Shown: positions 47,879 to 60,487 of the stretch, piece after piece | Position numbering within the stretch: position 1 is the stretch's first letter | How the letters are laid out: each line of letters opens with the position of its first letter | NCBI GenBank assembly: GCA_023053545.1 | Contig: JAKZAN010000004.1 | Span: forward strand, 10,540,001 to 10,604,000 | DNA length: 64,000 bases | Reading direction: 5' to 3' | Source: Lepidurus packardi | Taxonomy: Eukaryota; Arthropoda; Branchiopoda; Notostraca; Triopsidae | Program-made: the position numbers and the translations under genes | Notes under the pieces: model-generated | The model's database searches: none | The model's input: only the letters and a program-made list of their open reading frames with translations | Told to the model about the DNA's origin: nothing

Positions 47879-49900
47879 ATGTTGCGGGTTTGGGAGACCT
47901 GTTTGTTTGTCACGTTACTAGGCAGGGCTTTGTCTGTAGCGCTTGCAAATGAGCAGCGAGATCCACTTTCCCTCTCACAGGAGCCCCAACTGGCTTACGC
48001 AGTCTACAATGAAGACAGCAAAGACTTTCATTTATCCGACACAGCTCCCGAAAAGAAGTTGCTCGTAGCTAAAGCGAACTTCACCAACTCCATAAACCAA
48101 ACCGGGTTAGGCTTTCAATTTCGCATGTGTTTATAATAGCATCCCTCTATAACTCTCTAAGCTTCCGTTTATGTCATTAGCTGGGCTACGTTCGAAGTAT
48201 GGACCAATATCCATTACCCAGACTCTCTGCAAGCCCGGGCGGCCGGCTTTTTAGAGGGATACTTGACCCATGATCTCATATACTGGCATTACCACAATAC
48301 CATGGTGGACTACTGCAAAGATCGCGACGAATACTGTACGAAACTACGGGGCTACTTATCCACGAACGCTAAATGGGTCAGCAAGAGTGTCGAGAAGTTG
48401 CGGGGCAAAAACGCTTACTGGCATCAAGTACATTCGTCTGCTCATCTTTCCCTAGGCTTCGCTTACTTCGTTTTCATAAAGAAAGTTGTGTAGGTTGGCC
48501 TATTTTATGAGCAGTTAGACGGTTTGGCCAAAGGCTGGCGCAAAGCTTCTCATCGAACTGGCTATAAGATGGAGGCCGAATCCTTTTTGTGGCTCAATAT
48601 AAACGGCGATATGGAAGATTTGGAAGTGGCATTCAAAGCTAAGGAGCGTAGTTCGACCTTCAAAGACATTAACCATGGCCGAGTTTTAGGCTCGGGTTCC
48701 TGCTCAGCATTAATTAAAGTCTTGCCCAAGAACCAGGACATACTGGTCTCTCACGTGACCTGGAACTCGTAATTATCCCCGAATTTTGCACTGACTTGAC
48801 TGTCTTACCCCAAAAAATCTTTCCGAAAGGTACCAATCCATGCTGCGAATACTGAAGAACTATCGTTTGTTCTACCGCTCGGCCCAGAATGTCAACAGTC
48901 CTCTAATTCGTGGTCATGCATTGACCTTTTCTTCATATCCCGGCGTTTTATTCTCCATCGACGACTTCACCGTGTCCTCCGCTGGTATGGTCATCTTGGA
49001 AACCACCATTGGGAACTCGAACGATTCTTTATGGAAATATGTACACCCTAGAGGCCAAGTAAAACAATTGAAATTCCTTGAAGAAGAGAAAGCAAAAAAA
49101 AAAAGAAGAAAAAAAAAAAAAGAAATCTGGCAAGATCCTAAGTTTTTCCTCTAAAATAGGTCTTGGAAGGTATCCGAGCCACCGTAGCGAACCGTTTAGC
49201 CTCCACAGCGGAAGGATGGACCAAATTTTTCTCGGACTACAACTCGGGAACCTACAACAACCAGTGGATGGTGGTCGACTACAAGCGATTTAAACCGGGC
49301 TTCCCCATTTATAATGACACGCTGTGGGTTTTGGAACAACTTCCGGGTCATATTAAAGCGGCTGATGTTTCTTGGAGGTTACGAAACGAGACGATATGGC
49401 CCAGTTACAATAGCCCTTTTTTCCCGGAAATCTTTCGCTTGAGTGGAGCTCCCGATTTGGTTAAGAAGCACGGCGATTGGTTCACTTACGACAAAACGCC
49501 ACGAGCTTTGATTTTCAAAAGAGATCACCATAAAGTCCAAGATGTGGCGTCCATGTTGAAGCTAATGCGCTATAATAATTACCAACATGACCCTTTGTCG
49601 AAATGCGAATGCACTCCACCGTATAGTGCAGAAAACGCAATTTCGGCTCGAAATGATCTCAATCCTCGGAACGGTACTTATCCTTTTCCCGCGTTATCTC
49701 ATCGCGCGCACGGGGGCACGGATGCGAAGCTTACCTCCTTCGAGTTGTTGAAGCGGATGAACTTTGTGGCGGTCAGCGGCCCTACTTACGACGATTTGCC
49801 GCCTTTTGACTGGCGCAAGTCCGATTTTGATGTACCCCACGTGGCTTTGCCGGATTTATGGCAGTTTAAACCCATTAAAACTCAATGGAGTTTCCAGTAA
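47879..49900 (+). CDS. PLBD2: Phospholipase B-like 2 (lamina ancestor family)
   Basis: Lysosomal N-terminal-nucleophile hydrolase fold protein, possibly a lipid amidase or phospholipase. Exons 47879-48105, 48181-48427, 48515-48768, 48830-49058, 49160-49900; 565 residues (mouse ~590). A signal peptide (VTLLGRALSVALA) is followed by NQTGWATFEVWTN, YLTHDLIYWHYHNTMVDYC, and the self-cleavage site GSGSCSALIK, whose Cys221 is the predicted nucleophile after maturation. Later blocks: VTWNSYQSMLRI, LETTIGNSNDSLWKYV, FNSGTYNNQWM-like SDYNSGTYNNQWMVVDY, GDWFTYDKTPRALIFKR, LMRYNNYQHDPLSKCECTP and ENAISARNDLNP. Several N-glycosylation sites fit a lysosomal route. Exon 3 could instead start at 48512 (tandem AGs three bases apart). 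Confidence 0.94.
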
Positions 49901-50579
49901 TAGCGACTATTCTTAGTTCGAGACTGTTCTCACTTCGATTGGGACAATAGCGACTATTTTCACTTTGATTGGGTCAAGTGTTGAGTCTTTCTCAAGTTTT
50001 GAACATGTTTATGCAATATTTTGGATTATTCTTACGGGTTTTTTAGCAATAGACCTCTGCATTCTAAATGTCAGTGTTTCCGCAATGCGATATAAGGTTT
50101 ATCGTCAATGTTTACTGGAGTCTGGTCCTCGTTGATAACGAGTTTACATTGCAAGTAAGCGAAATTTTATGAACTGGACCTTGGACATGCCAAGAATAGG
50201 GTTTTTGTCGGTACAGTCATGGAAAAAACGAGTCGTTCGAGACTTTGTTGAGCCTTAAGAGTCAACAGGCATAAAGGAAATGCTTAATTGACGCTCATAT
50301 TGCGTTTGTGGATCCAATTGTGCTCTGGGTAAGCCGGGAGGGTTTAAAATGACCATGGCGCCATGTGACGTTGGAATGGAAACCGAGGCTCGGATTGGCT
50401 GACGCAAGCTATTGCAGCTACTATTAGTATATAGCGAACTTGCAGTCGGGGCAATTTCGGCATCCTCTCTCACCGGGACCCGGTCAGGCGTTTAAATTCG
50501 TGCCGACGTTGGGAAGACCGGTTCTTTCTACTTGGAGCCAGCAAACCGGGAAGGTTGTTTTTAACGAAGGGGTGTTACA
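49901..50579. other. Intergenic
   Basis: Spacer between phospholipase B-like and the group III phospholipase A2. Both genes point the same way. No exon recognised; a minus-strand frame at 50255-50473 lacks support. Confidence 0.4.
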
Positions 50580-52911
50580 ATGAGTGCAAATCTGTGGTCT
50601 TATCTCGCGTGTGCACTGTTGATGCTAGGCACTTGCCGAGCAGTGGACGATGCTATTCACCCGCACCACAATTACACCCTGCGCTGGCATCGCAACGTCG
50701 TAATTGGCAACGGTTTATCGGACGGAGAGCGTGTTCGCCATGTCTATTACAACGGTCTCGTCGCCAAAGAAACCAGCGCAATCATTGAAGACAAGTAAGT
50801 TCCCTTCTTTCTCCATTCATTCTAAACGAGGTTGTAGCAGCTGATTTGTATATTTCTATACTTATTATATATGGGTTGTAAATTCATTCTGCTGTTCTTC
50901 TGTTTACATTTTGTTATTCATCTCCTTTCATATTTATAGTATAGTAATATTTGTAATATTTATGGTATAGTAGTTAATTAACTTTATAATTTCATATAAT
51001 TAATGTTCAATTCGTTGTTACTTTTGTCGTTGCCGGCTATAGGTAAAAGTATTGAACTTTTTCAGTGAGGCAGAATTTGAATTTCAACAGTGAATATTTG
51101 TACCGCGCTTTCTAACGGTCTTTGGAGCGTTCTAGTTCGTAGGGAAGTTTTCCCTTTATATTGTGAAGCAAAGTGGAGGTGTTTTAAAAGGGATTAAAGC
51201 GTTACGAAACATTGTAGGTAAGTGGTTTTTAATGGTTTCTAATTGTTTAGGGCTGGCGCGTTGCTTTGGCAATTATCAGACGGACGGCGATTCATCCAAG
51301 TTATCTATGATGCATTCCATAATATGCAAGACTGTGAATACCTGGGACCTTCTACCTACGTAAACAAATTCTTGCGTGAATGGGACCGGGAAGTTCACGC
51401 CATGGTGAATAACCAAACGGGGTTGGATTACGAGATTGAGCCGATAAGGAAGAAGAAAGTGGGCGCGAAACTGCGCAAACAGCTGGATTTCAAAACGTTG
51501 AAAGACCAATGCAAGAAACAACACCAGGAAATGCGCACGTTAATTGAAGCTCAACAACATGGCGACCCAACGCAACAAAAGGAAGCAGCTAGTCAACTAG
51601 ACAGGTAAAATCGAGCTCATTTGTCTTTTTTTGTATTGCCCAGCATGCTTTGCGTAATGCGCCTGCAGGTGGGGGGAATGCTTTGTATTCTGGGAACGAT
51701 TTTACGTTATATTGCGTAGTAGTATGTGGAATCGGAATGACAACATCCATGTGCTACAAACAGTGGGAAGGCGTGGAAACTGGAAAGCTTTTCATTCTTG
51801 TTTTTCCTGGCTTGTTTTTGTTTTCAACGTATGGTTATGGGACGCTGTGCGATTTTTTTTTCATTTCTTAACACTCCTATTGTAGCTTGCTGCGTAAGAA
51901 ACGCGATATAGCCATCATGCCGGGAACTAAGTATTGCGGAAGCGGACACGTATCAGCCGGATATGCAGATATGGGCATTAATTACGGACTGGATCACTGT
52001 TGTCGCGCTCATGATCATTGCCTTTACACCATCCGGGGCTTCAAAACACGTTTTCACCTAACCAACTATCGATTTCATACCATTTCGCATTGCGATTGCG
52101 ACGACAGGTGTGGTGGCTTTTCTTGGCCTTTTTTTGTCCTTTTTAACAATTCACCATCTCCCCAAAATTGCTGTATAAATGACTGCGCCAAGTTTTCTGG
52201 ATTGAACTATAACTCCTTTTCACAGCTGAACTAAACGGGGCCTTTTAGTTAAACACTTGCTACTACTAAGCTTCGGGAATGCGGTTTGGGATTCCGTATA
52301 CGATAATTTTATTTCACAATACAAAACGTTTTGGCTCACGTGGATAGGGTTCGTCGGAGCATCGAGGATGTGTTGCGCGTTCCACACACTCAATGGTGTG
52401 GGAAAGGTAATCGAGCCAGCAAATACGAAGATCTGGGCGGATTTGCACCTGTGGATCGTTGTTGTAGGCAACACGATTTGCATTGCCCGTACCATATCCC
52501 AAGTCTGGATCAACGCTATGGCCTTTCCAACTCGCGCATTTATACCATGATGCACTGCGCCTGTGATGAGCGGTGAGTTTGTCGTGTTGCTAATAAGAAT
52601 ATTTGTATTTTAAAGATTTTAAAAGATACCGTAACAATTTGGGGGATGGTGAATTGATTCTCATTGGAATTTGGACTTTAATCTTATTTTGTTCTATTTT
52701 TGTGGATGCGGATTTTAGGTTCCGTTCGTGTTTGAAAACCGCGGATTCCTCCTCTGCTAACTTAGTGGGCAATTTGTTTTTTAATATCATTCAAACCAAA
52801 TGTTTTGTATTGAAAGCAGAGCGAGTGTGCACTAAGCGCTCCTGGTGGGGCAAATGTGAACAACATGAGTTGCGGAAGCAAGCTTATATGCGTGATCCCA
52901 TGGCCTATTAG
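50580..52911 (+). CDS. Secreted group III phospholipase A2 with two tandem catalytic cores
   Basis: Calcium-dependent lipid hydrolase of the bee-venom/group III class. Exons 50580-50794, 51251-51604, 51886-52107, 52348-52572, 52719-52911; 402 residues. Signal peptide (LACALLMLGTCRA), a ~175-residue N-terminal pro-region with a conserved-looking SDGRRFIQVIYDAFHNMQDC block, and a furin-like site RKKR (193-196). Core 1: MPGTKYCGSGHVSAGY, CCRAHDHC (His232/Asp233), FHTISHCDCDDR. It is cut short there and joins directly to VRRSIEDVLRVPH. Core 2: TQWCGKGNRASKYEDLGGF, CCRQHDLHC (His306/Asp307), MHCACDERFRSCLK, followed by the usual C-terminal half (NLFFNIIQTKCF). The phase match (2 into 1) supports direct joining of exons 3 and 4. 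Most family members have one core. Confidence 0.9.
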
Positions 52912-53370
52912 GGAAATGTTAAATCTGTTCGGTTTGCTTTCGTAGCGAACGTTTTTTTTTGCATTTACTCGAGCATATTTCTTTGCTAGAACAGAGTACT
53001 TTTAGGGAGTTCCACGTGGCGAACACTTTCTTTTCCTATGTAAGTGAGAGGATTTCCTTTTTTATATAAGTTTTGTGCGTTTTGCCTAGAATGTTTTGAA
53101 TGTCTAAAAGAGGTCTTGGAGTGCCAAAGAACAATGTTTCAAGATATAGCTTCTGTATTCAACTAGTATAGTGCAACGTTATTAATAGAATCTATGCTTT
53201 TATAATAGAAATCCGGGAAGTTTTACACTGGAAGACATCACTCGTTTTACATAATATTATAGATTATAGTATTCCTCTTTTTCTCATCGGGGAAGTGGAG
53301 GGAAAGTAGACTTGGTATAGGAGGTTAAGGGTGGGTTAAGGTTTAGATTCTAGAGACTTCCTTGACGTTC
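52912..53370. other. Convergent 3' spacer
   Basis: 459 nt between the stop codons of the group III phospholipase A2 (+) and TPC1 (-); contains their 3' UTRs. No gene seen. Confidence 0.5.
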
Positions 53371-56357
53371 TTAACGGATGAAAGTGCCGCCTTCCGGGTG
53401 ATTCCAGTAGTGGGAATGCAAGGATTGACGTTCATCTTCTTCAGCAGCTGATTGGAGCCATTCGGCAATTTCTTCGCGGTACATGAACGCTTGGAAGATT
53501 TCCCTGGTTCGCGATTGATGACCGACAAAGAATTGAGCTTCTTGAGGACCAAGATCTTCGGGCAAGGAATTGAAATTGAACAGCTTGAACTTGCGCCATG
53601 CTGCAACCAATCTGTAAGACCAGACTCTGGGGTTGGGTTGTTGTGCCAAGAAATCCAGTTCGTCGCACGTCAACTCGACTTCTTTTTCAATCAGTCTCGT
53701 TTCTGCCCAAATAAATCAAAGTTGTTTAATCAGCTTTCTAAATTTTGTTTTACTTTACCTTGTTCTTTAGACATCTGCGCTTTATACTGGATCCGAAACA
53801 AGAAACCCTCCAAAACTGACGCTACCACAATGGATAAGAAGACCATTGTGAGCAAATAGAAGAACATGAAAAACAATCGACACCATTGCGAAACCGTAAC
53901 GGCGTAAGCTTCCATCAAAATGTACCAGTTGTTGACAACCGTGAGCTCAAATAAGGTTACATAACTAGAAACCAGGTCTTGGAAGTTGTTTAAGTAGTAA
54001 TAGCCCTGGGTTTCGTTGGTTAACATGAAATTAGCTTCTACCGTAGAATTTCTGTCATTCCAAACAACGAATTAGATTCAAAAGCAAGTTGGATTGATGT
54101 TATATCCTACTGGCAGCAATTGGTCATGTCGTATTCGGCGAACAGCTCCATACCAATGATGGCAAAGCTGTAGTAAAGGATCAGGAGGACCATTCCAGCG
54201 CTGACTAAGCGTTCAGCGAGGATGAATACACTGCCAAAGACATCGCGGTAGCGTTTTTTGAGCTTGAAAACCCGTAAGAGTCTTAAATGGCGTACGACCA
54301 CTATCGAGTAGTAGCCCATGCACTCCGCGATTAATCCCACGACGGACGTGAAGGTTACGCAGAAGTCAAACACGTTCCAACCCGATGCGAAATAGCGGTA
54401 CGGGCCATACGCCAGCATTTTGAGTAAAACTTCAAAGGTGTAAACTACAAAAACTTGGTTGTTTACCCAGTTTTTTTACAGTTAAAAGCTTACGGCCAAT
54501 GAAAACCCAGGATTCCCAGGTGGCGCCCATCTGGAGAATGCCCAAGGAGTGATGACCGGAGATGTCGGCAGTGCGGATCAGCAATAACACACCAGAGATG
54601 AGGATAACGGCGCCTAAAAGAGAAACATGGATTTTTTTTATAAGCGAATTTCAGGTGAAAAGTTTCTTACAGACGATGTACTCAAAAACGAGGGAAATTA
54701 TGAAGGAGTTTAATGAGCGGACAAGTCTGAGAACTAATTCCGGTACGAATGAAGACGGTCTCTGGAACCAGTACGTGTTATCTGGAGCTGTTTTCCATTT
54801 GAGGGCCAAAGCGTCGTATATTCCGTAAAATTCCTCCAGGGACAGTGAACCTGCCTTGGAAACATTCAGGACTTTGAACGTTAGGTAAACTTCTCGGTTA
54901 CCTAAAGAGTTCTCGCCAAGATAATACAGTTAGGCTTAAGCAAATAAACGTGTTTACTTTTGTTGGGTTGGATGTAGCGTAAAAGGCCTTTAAAGTGATG
55001 CCAGGAGACTGCGGTTTTGGAATGCATAGATAGGAGCAGTCGAAAAGCGTGTTGACAAGCTTTTCGCTTATGGAGCAACAGGCGCTTGAACTTTTCTCTT
55101 TCCCTCGCCGAGAAGGCAGCATAAACGGCAGCCAGCATCTTGTTTAAGTGAGAAATTAGACTTTTAAAGAAATTTTACTTCGTTTGGGAACTTACAAGAT
55201 TCATGAGGAAGTATAATACTGTTACGAGATAAGAAACAAAAAAGGCAGCTGTCCAGCGATTCATCGCATACGAGGGCATCATTACGTCCGGGAAACTAAA
55301 ATTGGAGGAAATTTAGGTAAAATTGGGTATTGAAACTTAATTTAACAAGTACGGTACTTGGCAGTGGTCAGGAGAATAAATAAGGAGATGAAGCTGTCCT
55401 GCAAGGTGGAAAAATAGGGATCTCCAGTGTCTCCAAAGAGGTAGAATCCGAGGACGGAGTAGAATAGCATGACGAAGAGAAGCAAGCCCAGCATATCAAC
55501 AGCTGGGGGCAGTGATTGAAGGACTTGGCGTAAATAGCGACGAATTCCACCGCAATACCGGTTATCAACGAAAAAGATGGGACGCAGAGCTCGCGTCACC
55601 CGAAAGTGCGAACTTTGTCGTACTAATACTACAAGCGCTTCTACAAACATGATCAACAGGGTAACAACCTATAAGAAATCAAGATTCGTTTTAGGTTATT
55701 TTGAGTAGAACAGATTTAGATTCCAACTTTGACTGCAGTGCGAGGGTGTTTAACAAACGTCGTGAGACCGACCCACTTGTACTTCATGACTAATTCCACT
55801 GCGACAACAAATAAGGCAGTTAATTCAATACTGGCATGGACGCCCACTGGTAGCTATGGAAAACATAAGAGTGTATTCTTTGATCGTGTTTTTGACTAAA
55901 GTTGGCTTTCTTACTTGAAAGAGAGGGTTTGCAGGCTTCTCAACGAAAGCTAGGAGCAGCAGGAGAAGAGAGAAGACGAAATCGAGGCTGTAATACCAAT
56001 GATTGTGAACCAACAGGTAGACTGGAAGAGCTTCATGGTTTCGAGGATGAGAATTGAACTTGTCGTTATTACCTCCTTCTTCAATAAAGATGGCTGCCTC
56101 GCGGTAATTTAGTTCCCAGCTCTTGGCGATTTGCTCTGAGGGGATTAAATCGGATAACGTAGTGAGTTCGGTAAGAACAGGAGCTGGTGCTCCGCATGAA
56201 CGACGAGCTGTATTCCCGACTTGAAGGGGAGGATCATCTAGCAGAATAATAGGTAAGCTTTTGTAATTCTAGCTTATATTTTAGTACCTTTAGCTTCACC
56301 GGTTATGGGTAAAGTATTACCAGAATACTTCCCCATACTCTGGCCGGGCTCGGCCAT
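53371..56357 (-). CDS. TPCN1: Two-pore cation channel 1
   Basis: Endolysosomal voltage-gated, PI(3,5)P2-linked Na+/Ca2+ channel; a dimer of two-domain subunits. Minus-strand exons 56357-56288, 56237-55915, 55853-55728, 55668-55358, 55295-55196, 55138-54958, 54901-54671, 54613-54494, 54444-54111, 54051-53759, 53702-53371; 806 residues (human TPC1 816). All phases agree. Domain I: S1 near [19 protein letters not shown]4/S5 [14 protein letters not shown], filter [13 protein letters not shown]. The linker has [17 protein letters not shown] (EF-hand-like). Domain II S4: [19 protein letters not shown]; filter [12 protein letters not shown], as in TPC1 rather than TPC2. The N-glycosylated pore loop (NETQ) precedes it. 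Divergent from eL6. Confidence 0.95.
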
Positions 56358-56546
56358 TCTGCATAGTTTGGGTTTATTTACGCTTTTGGATTTGTTGACT
56401 ATTCTCACAACCTTGCATCTTTTTATAATAATTTAAGAACGTTAGTAATTGAAATAAATGTAATGAAATTATAGAACTAAATGTATAGAATTTGTTTTAA
56501 AACGGAGCTTTTCTTATACAACTTGGAGAAGTGGCAACGTTGTATT

Positions 56547-56572
56547 CTTTCATCCCGGGCCGAGGAATAACA
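56547..56572 (+). promoter_or_regulatory. Candidate TOP first exon of eL6
   Basis: CTTTC at 56547 could be a 5'-terminal oligopyrimidine start, followed by a ~26-nt leader and a strong donor (CA/GTGAGTG at 56573). The intron would end at TTATAG (56837-56842), leaving AA before the start codon. This layout is usual for ribosomal protein genes; the transcription start itself is inferred. Confidence 0.45.
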
Positions 56573-56844
56573 GTGAGTGTGTTCCATAGATTTAATAAAC
56601 TAATCTGTAATTATCCGCTACAATTTAAATCATCCGTTTTGTTAAGTTATCGTGTTTGTTTCTGTTTATTATTTTGCATTTTTTAAGCCAAGATACATGT
56701 GTGGTGGGATAGTATTTAGACGGTTTGCGTCTTATGATGGTCACATTGGATTTTTGTATAGAGAACTTGTGTGTAGCATAACCCAGTGAAACTGAAAGAA
56801 GTTTATAGAAGTGAAGCTATAATAATTTTTGTTTAATTATAGAA

Positions 56845-57834
56845 ATGGCCGACACAAAAAAGCAAGCTGCTGCCAAGAAGCCCGCAGCTAAAGTTGCTGC
56901 CAAACCTGCTGCTGCCAAAGAGCCAGCACCTACCCTTGCTGCTGGAAAGTACAACTTTTCCAAATCTCAAGCAGCCCGCCTGTTGTTGAAGAAAAAGACC
57001 CTTCGATCACCCAACAGACGTGCAAACTTGAAGGCTGGCAAGGTAAACGTTTTCTTGAAAACATACTTGTAACTAACGAACCAAGTGAATTCTGTGCATA
57101 GACCCAGAAGCCTAAGCCTTTGTACGTTGAGAAACCTATTGGTGGACCTAAGAACAATGGCAAGCGTATTGTTCGTACCAAGAAATTGCCCAACAATTAC
57201 CCCGTCAAGAACTAGTAAGCTTCAAGCCACGAATCATTTCAATTTTTTCATTAAAAACGTTTCTTTAGTGGCAAACCCCGTTCCAAGGTCGTGAAAGTAC
57301 GCAATGCCCCACGTGTGCGCGCAAGCTTGCAGCCTGGCACAGTCCTCATTCTGTTGGCTGGTGTTAACCGTGGCAAGCGTGTCGTTCTCTTAAAATCCCT
57401 GAAATCCGGCCTTTTGCTGGTCACCGGTCCCTTCAAGATCAACCGATGCCCCTTGCGTCGTGTTCACCAGCAATACGTCATTGCTACCTCCACTCGTTTG
57501 GACCTAAGCAAGGTTTCGGTGGGCGAGCACATCAACGACATGTATTTCCGCAGACTGCGTGTTCGTCGCGCCAAGAAAGCTGAAGGAGACATCTTTGCCG
57601 CCAAGAAAAAGGTAAGCCATGACTTTTAAGACTGTTTTCCAACTAAAGCTTGACATTTTTCTCGTTGATTAGGATTACGCACCTACGGAGGAGCGCAAGA
57701 AGGACCAGGTGGCAGTAGACAAGGCGCTCCTGGAAGTTATCAAGGCCCATCCGGATAGGAAATACTTGGTTTCCTATTTGCGAACGCCCTTTGGGCTCAA
57801 AACTGGACAGTTCCCTCATCGTATGAAATTCTAA
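56845..57834 (+). CDS. RPL6: 60S ribosomal protein L6 (eL6)
   Basis: Structural protein of the large ribosomal subunit. Exons 56845-57042, 57102-57214, 57269-57611, 57673-57834; 271 residues. The N-terminus is an Ala/Lys-rich tail ([20 protein letters not shown]), as in animal eL6. Core blocks: [107 protein letters not shown], and a C-terminus ending [14 protein letters not shown]. Codon choice leans to C/G-ending codons more than in its neighbours, consistent with high expression. It converges on FGGY with 178 nt between stops. Confidence 0.97.
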
Positions 57835-58012
57835 ATAACGTTATAGGGAGTGGGCCTTTTCTGCAGTCAATACATCCGTGACTGTAACTCCTGACTACTC
57901 TGTCGTTTTTCTTCGTGACCAACTTCAGAATCTCGCTTTCCATCAATAATGGGAATGTAATGTATTGGTACCCCTTGCTAGTTTTCAATATGGAATGTTA
58001 AACGGAATGCTT

Positions 58013-60487
58013 TTAAGCGTCCATAATTGCTCTATAGGTCTTCTGGTCCTCGACCATCTTCAGAAACACTTGGTATTTCTTATCATGGTACCTAGTATTT
58101 AAAAACAATTATTTCGTGGTTGTGTTTCCGTTTGGTATACCGTTTTTCATCAGTTTGTGGGTTAACTAGGGTCCCTTTCCCTCCCATGTGGAACATAGCT
58201 TCATCCAATGATGCGAAGAGGCCAGACGCGCTAGCGCCAAGCATTGCAGCTCCCAATAGCACACTTTCAGGTTCATCCGGCAATAAAACTGGCCTTTGCA
58301 GGCAATCGGCCTGTGTTTCGACGAGAAGGCGACTCTTGGAGAGTCCGCCGCAAATAGGCAGCAACTTGAAGGTGTAGCCAGCTTTCCCCAATTCTTCAAC
58401 TATCAAACGCGTTCCGTACTGTAAATCAGATAGCTAGGAATCATTGCGTCAAGATTAAAGGTAAACCTACAGCCAAAGCTTGCACCGCTGCCAAGTAGAG
58501 CAGTGCCAAATCTTCCTTGGATTGACCCAATGTAAGTCCGCATATCTGCAAAGTACAACCTCGTACATCAACGAACCTACTGATCGCTACATCGACTTCG
58601 CGAATGACCAATCACATTGCTTTTCCGTTTAGACCAATCCTGTCATTTCTTGCGTATTGCTACGCTTAGGTAGGGAAATTCCTTCTAAACTGCCCAGTCA
58701 ATTAAGTAAGCAGGCTATTTAATTCTTTCCAAACTCCCCAGTCAAATGAGCAGGCTAATTTAATTGAATGACCTGCTCCTTTAATTGACTGGGAAATTTG
58801 GAAGAGATATCGTGTTGAGAAACCTACCAAAGTTCAAATGACAGGATTGGTCCTAACAACGAAGAAGCAATGGGATTGGTCAATTTGTAAACTGCCATCT
58901 AGCGATCACTAAGTTAGTTACTCGTTGCAATTGGAAGAAAAATTATTCGAAATATGTTTTAATTATCTTAAGCGAATTTACCATTCCTTTGAGAGACGGA
59001 TCAGCTAGCGGGGACCGGTTGCCATGAAAATCTGGCCATATGTGCAAATCCTGAGTTAAGCGCGATACGGATTCGCCTGGTTTCACCATACTTTTCAGTG
59101 CTTCATGCAAATTATCTTGTACCGTCCTAGGCAAAGTAATCTTAAAACAGAATCTGGTGTTTATTTCCCTTATATTATTTACTGGTTAGGAGCTAAGGCG
59201 GATTTCAGAGACGAATACGCTGGATGGCTCTCGAGTAAATGATCAAGCAACTTCCCGGTCGCGCTTTGCCCACCTTCGTTGAGCCACAAGCCGGGAACCA
59301 TTGCTCCATAGTAAGGTCCCCATACACCGGCTACGAATGTTGGATTCGTGTTCACAGCCATATGGCATGTGGAAGTTCCACAGATTAACGCTAATATAGT
59401 TAGCGTTCGATTAGAGAATTCTGTAATCGAATCTTTCGTGTTTCTTATTCATACCAAGTCTTTCTGTTAAGGCAATTCCGGGAATGTCAACTCTGCATGC
59501 CAAGGAACCTAATCCTCCAGCATGAGCATCGATGATGGAAGTAGCTACGGGAGTACCGGGCAAAAGATGCAACGCTTCGGCAGCAGTTGGGCTCAAACCT
59601 TTGCCACAGCGAGTTCCAGGCTCCAAAACTTCTCGGCCAAGTTTCTGGAAATCGTTTTCTATTAAGTCGCCTAGACCAACAGCGCGGAGCAAATCAGGCT
59701 GCCAGCCTTTTGGTACGGAGTCATCTTCGGCTACTACGTAGAGCCACTTGCATACCAACGAGCATAAGGATCTAATGGTGCTCGGCAATCGACAATCTGT
59801 AAAACGTTTCTGTGAAAACATTTTGTTCTAGTACCTTGACAGACTTCCTGTCGCTTTCCAGGTTAAGAAGTCGGGCAGATCGAAGAAGTGGCCGGCTTTC
59901 TGCCACGTTTCAGGCTTGTGGTTCTTGAGCCAGAGCAACTTGGGCGTTTGCATCTCTAAGGAAACTGAGCCGCCTACGAACTGCAGGGCTGTATGACCTG
60001 TCGCATTTATAGTGTCGGTTTCGGCTTGTGCACGGTGATCCATCCACATAACTACGTTCTGCTCGGGCTCACCTGAAGTAATAAAACAAATTAAATAAAC
60101 GTTATTTTTTAGTAATCTGGTAAGAAAGACATTTACTTGTACTGCTCACGCTTATGGGATCACCTGCCTGGTCAAGGACTACCAAGGAACAGGTGGCGTC
60201 AAATCCAATGCTTTTGACGGATTCAGGTGGGACATTTGCGCAAACAGCCTGGTGTAAAAGTACGTTAAAGCTACAGTACGTGGAGTTAGAAGTACAAGTA
60301 AAGGAAAACCGACTTGTATGACTTCACAGCAAGCATCCCATATGTTGGTCGAAGATTGTTCGTAGTGATTGGCTACTGGGTTCCAAATTTGCAGGTTTTT
60401 AGTTGAAGTTTGCAGTACTTTACCTTCCCTTGTTACCAAAGCGGCGCGTACGCTTGCGGTACCGACATCAACGCCGATAAAATGCAT
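58013..60487 (-). CDS. FGGY: FGGY-family carbohydrate kinase (D-ribulokinase-like)
   Basis: ATP-dependent kinase of the FGGY domain-containing family, thought to phosphorylate D-ribulose or a related ketopentose. Minus-strand exons 60487-60314, 60248-60137, 60072-59835, 59771-59455, 59390-59183, 59126-58982, 58545-58471, 58418-58141, 58091-58013; 541 residues (human 551). Blocks: [16 protein letters not shown] (phosphate 1 loop), [84 protein letters not shown] (phosphate 2), [49 protein letters not shown] (adenosine loop), and [20 protein letters not shown]. Several acceptors were chosen because they restore these motifs. Exon 1 has an atypical donor (GTCGGT). Intron 6 holds an inverted-repeat element. 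Confidence 0.94.
58581..58908. mobile_element. MITE-like inverted-repeat element in FGGY intron 6
   Basis: Ends in TGATCGCTA...TAGCGATCA. The ~75-nt terminal arms pair imperfectly: GACCAATCACATTGCTTTTC and GACCAATCCTGTCATT on the left mirror GACCAATCCCATTGCTTCTT and GACCAATCCTGTCATT on the complement of the right. The centre contains nested CAGTCAATTAA/TTAATTGACTG and AGCAGGCTA blocks, shared with the pogo remnants at 9520-10500. No coding capacity. Confidence 0.8.

Noticed and set aside
52109-52347. An extra coding exon between the two phospholipase A2 cores (frame containing FGNAVWDSVYDNF)
   Set aside because: It cannot be linked in frame to core 2 by GT-AG introns, whereas exon 3 joins exon 4 directly in the right phase.
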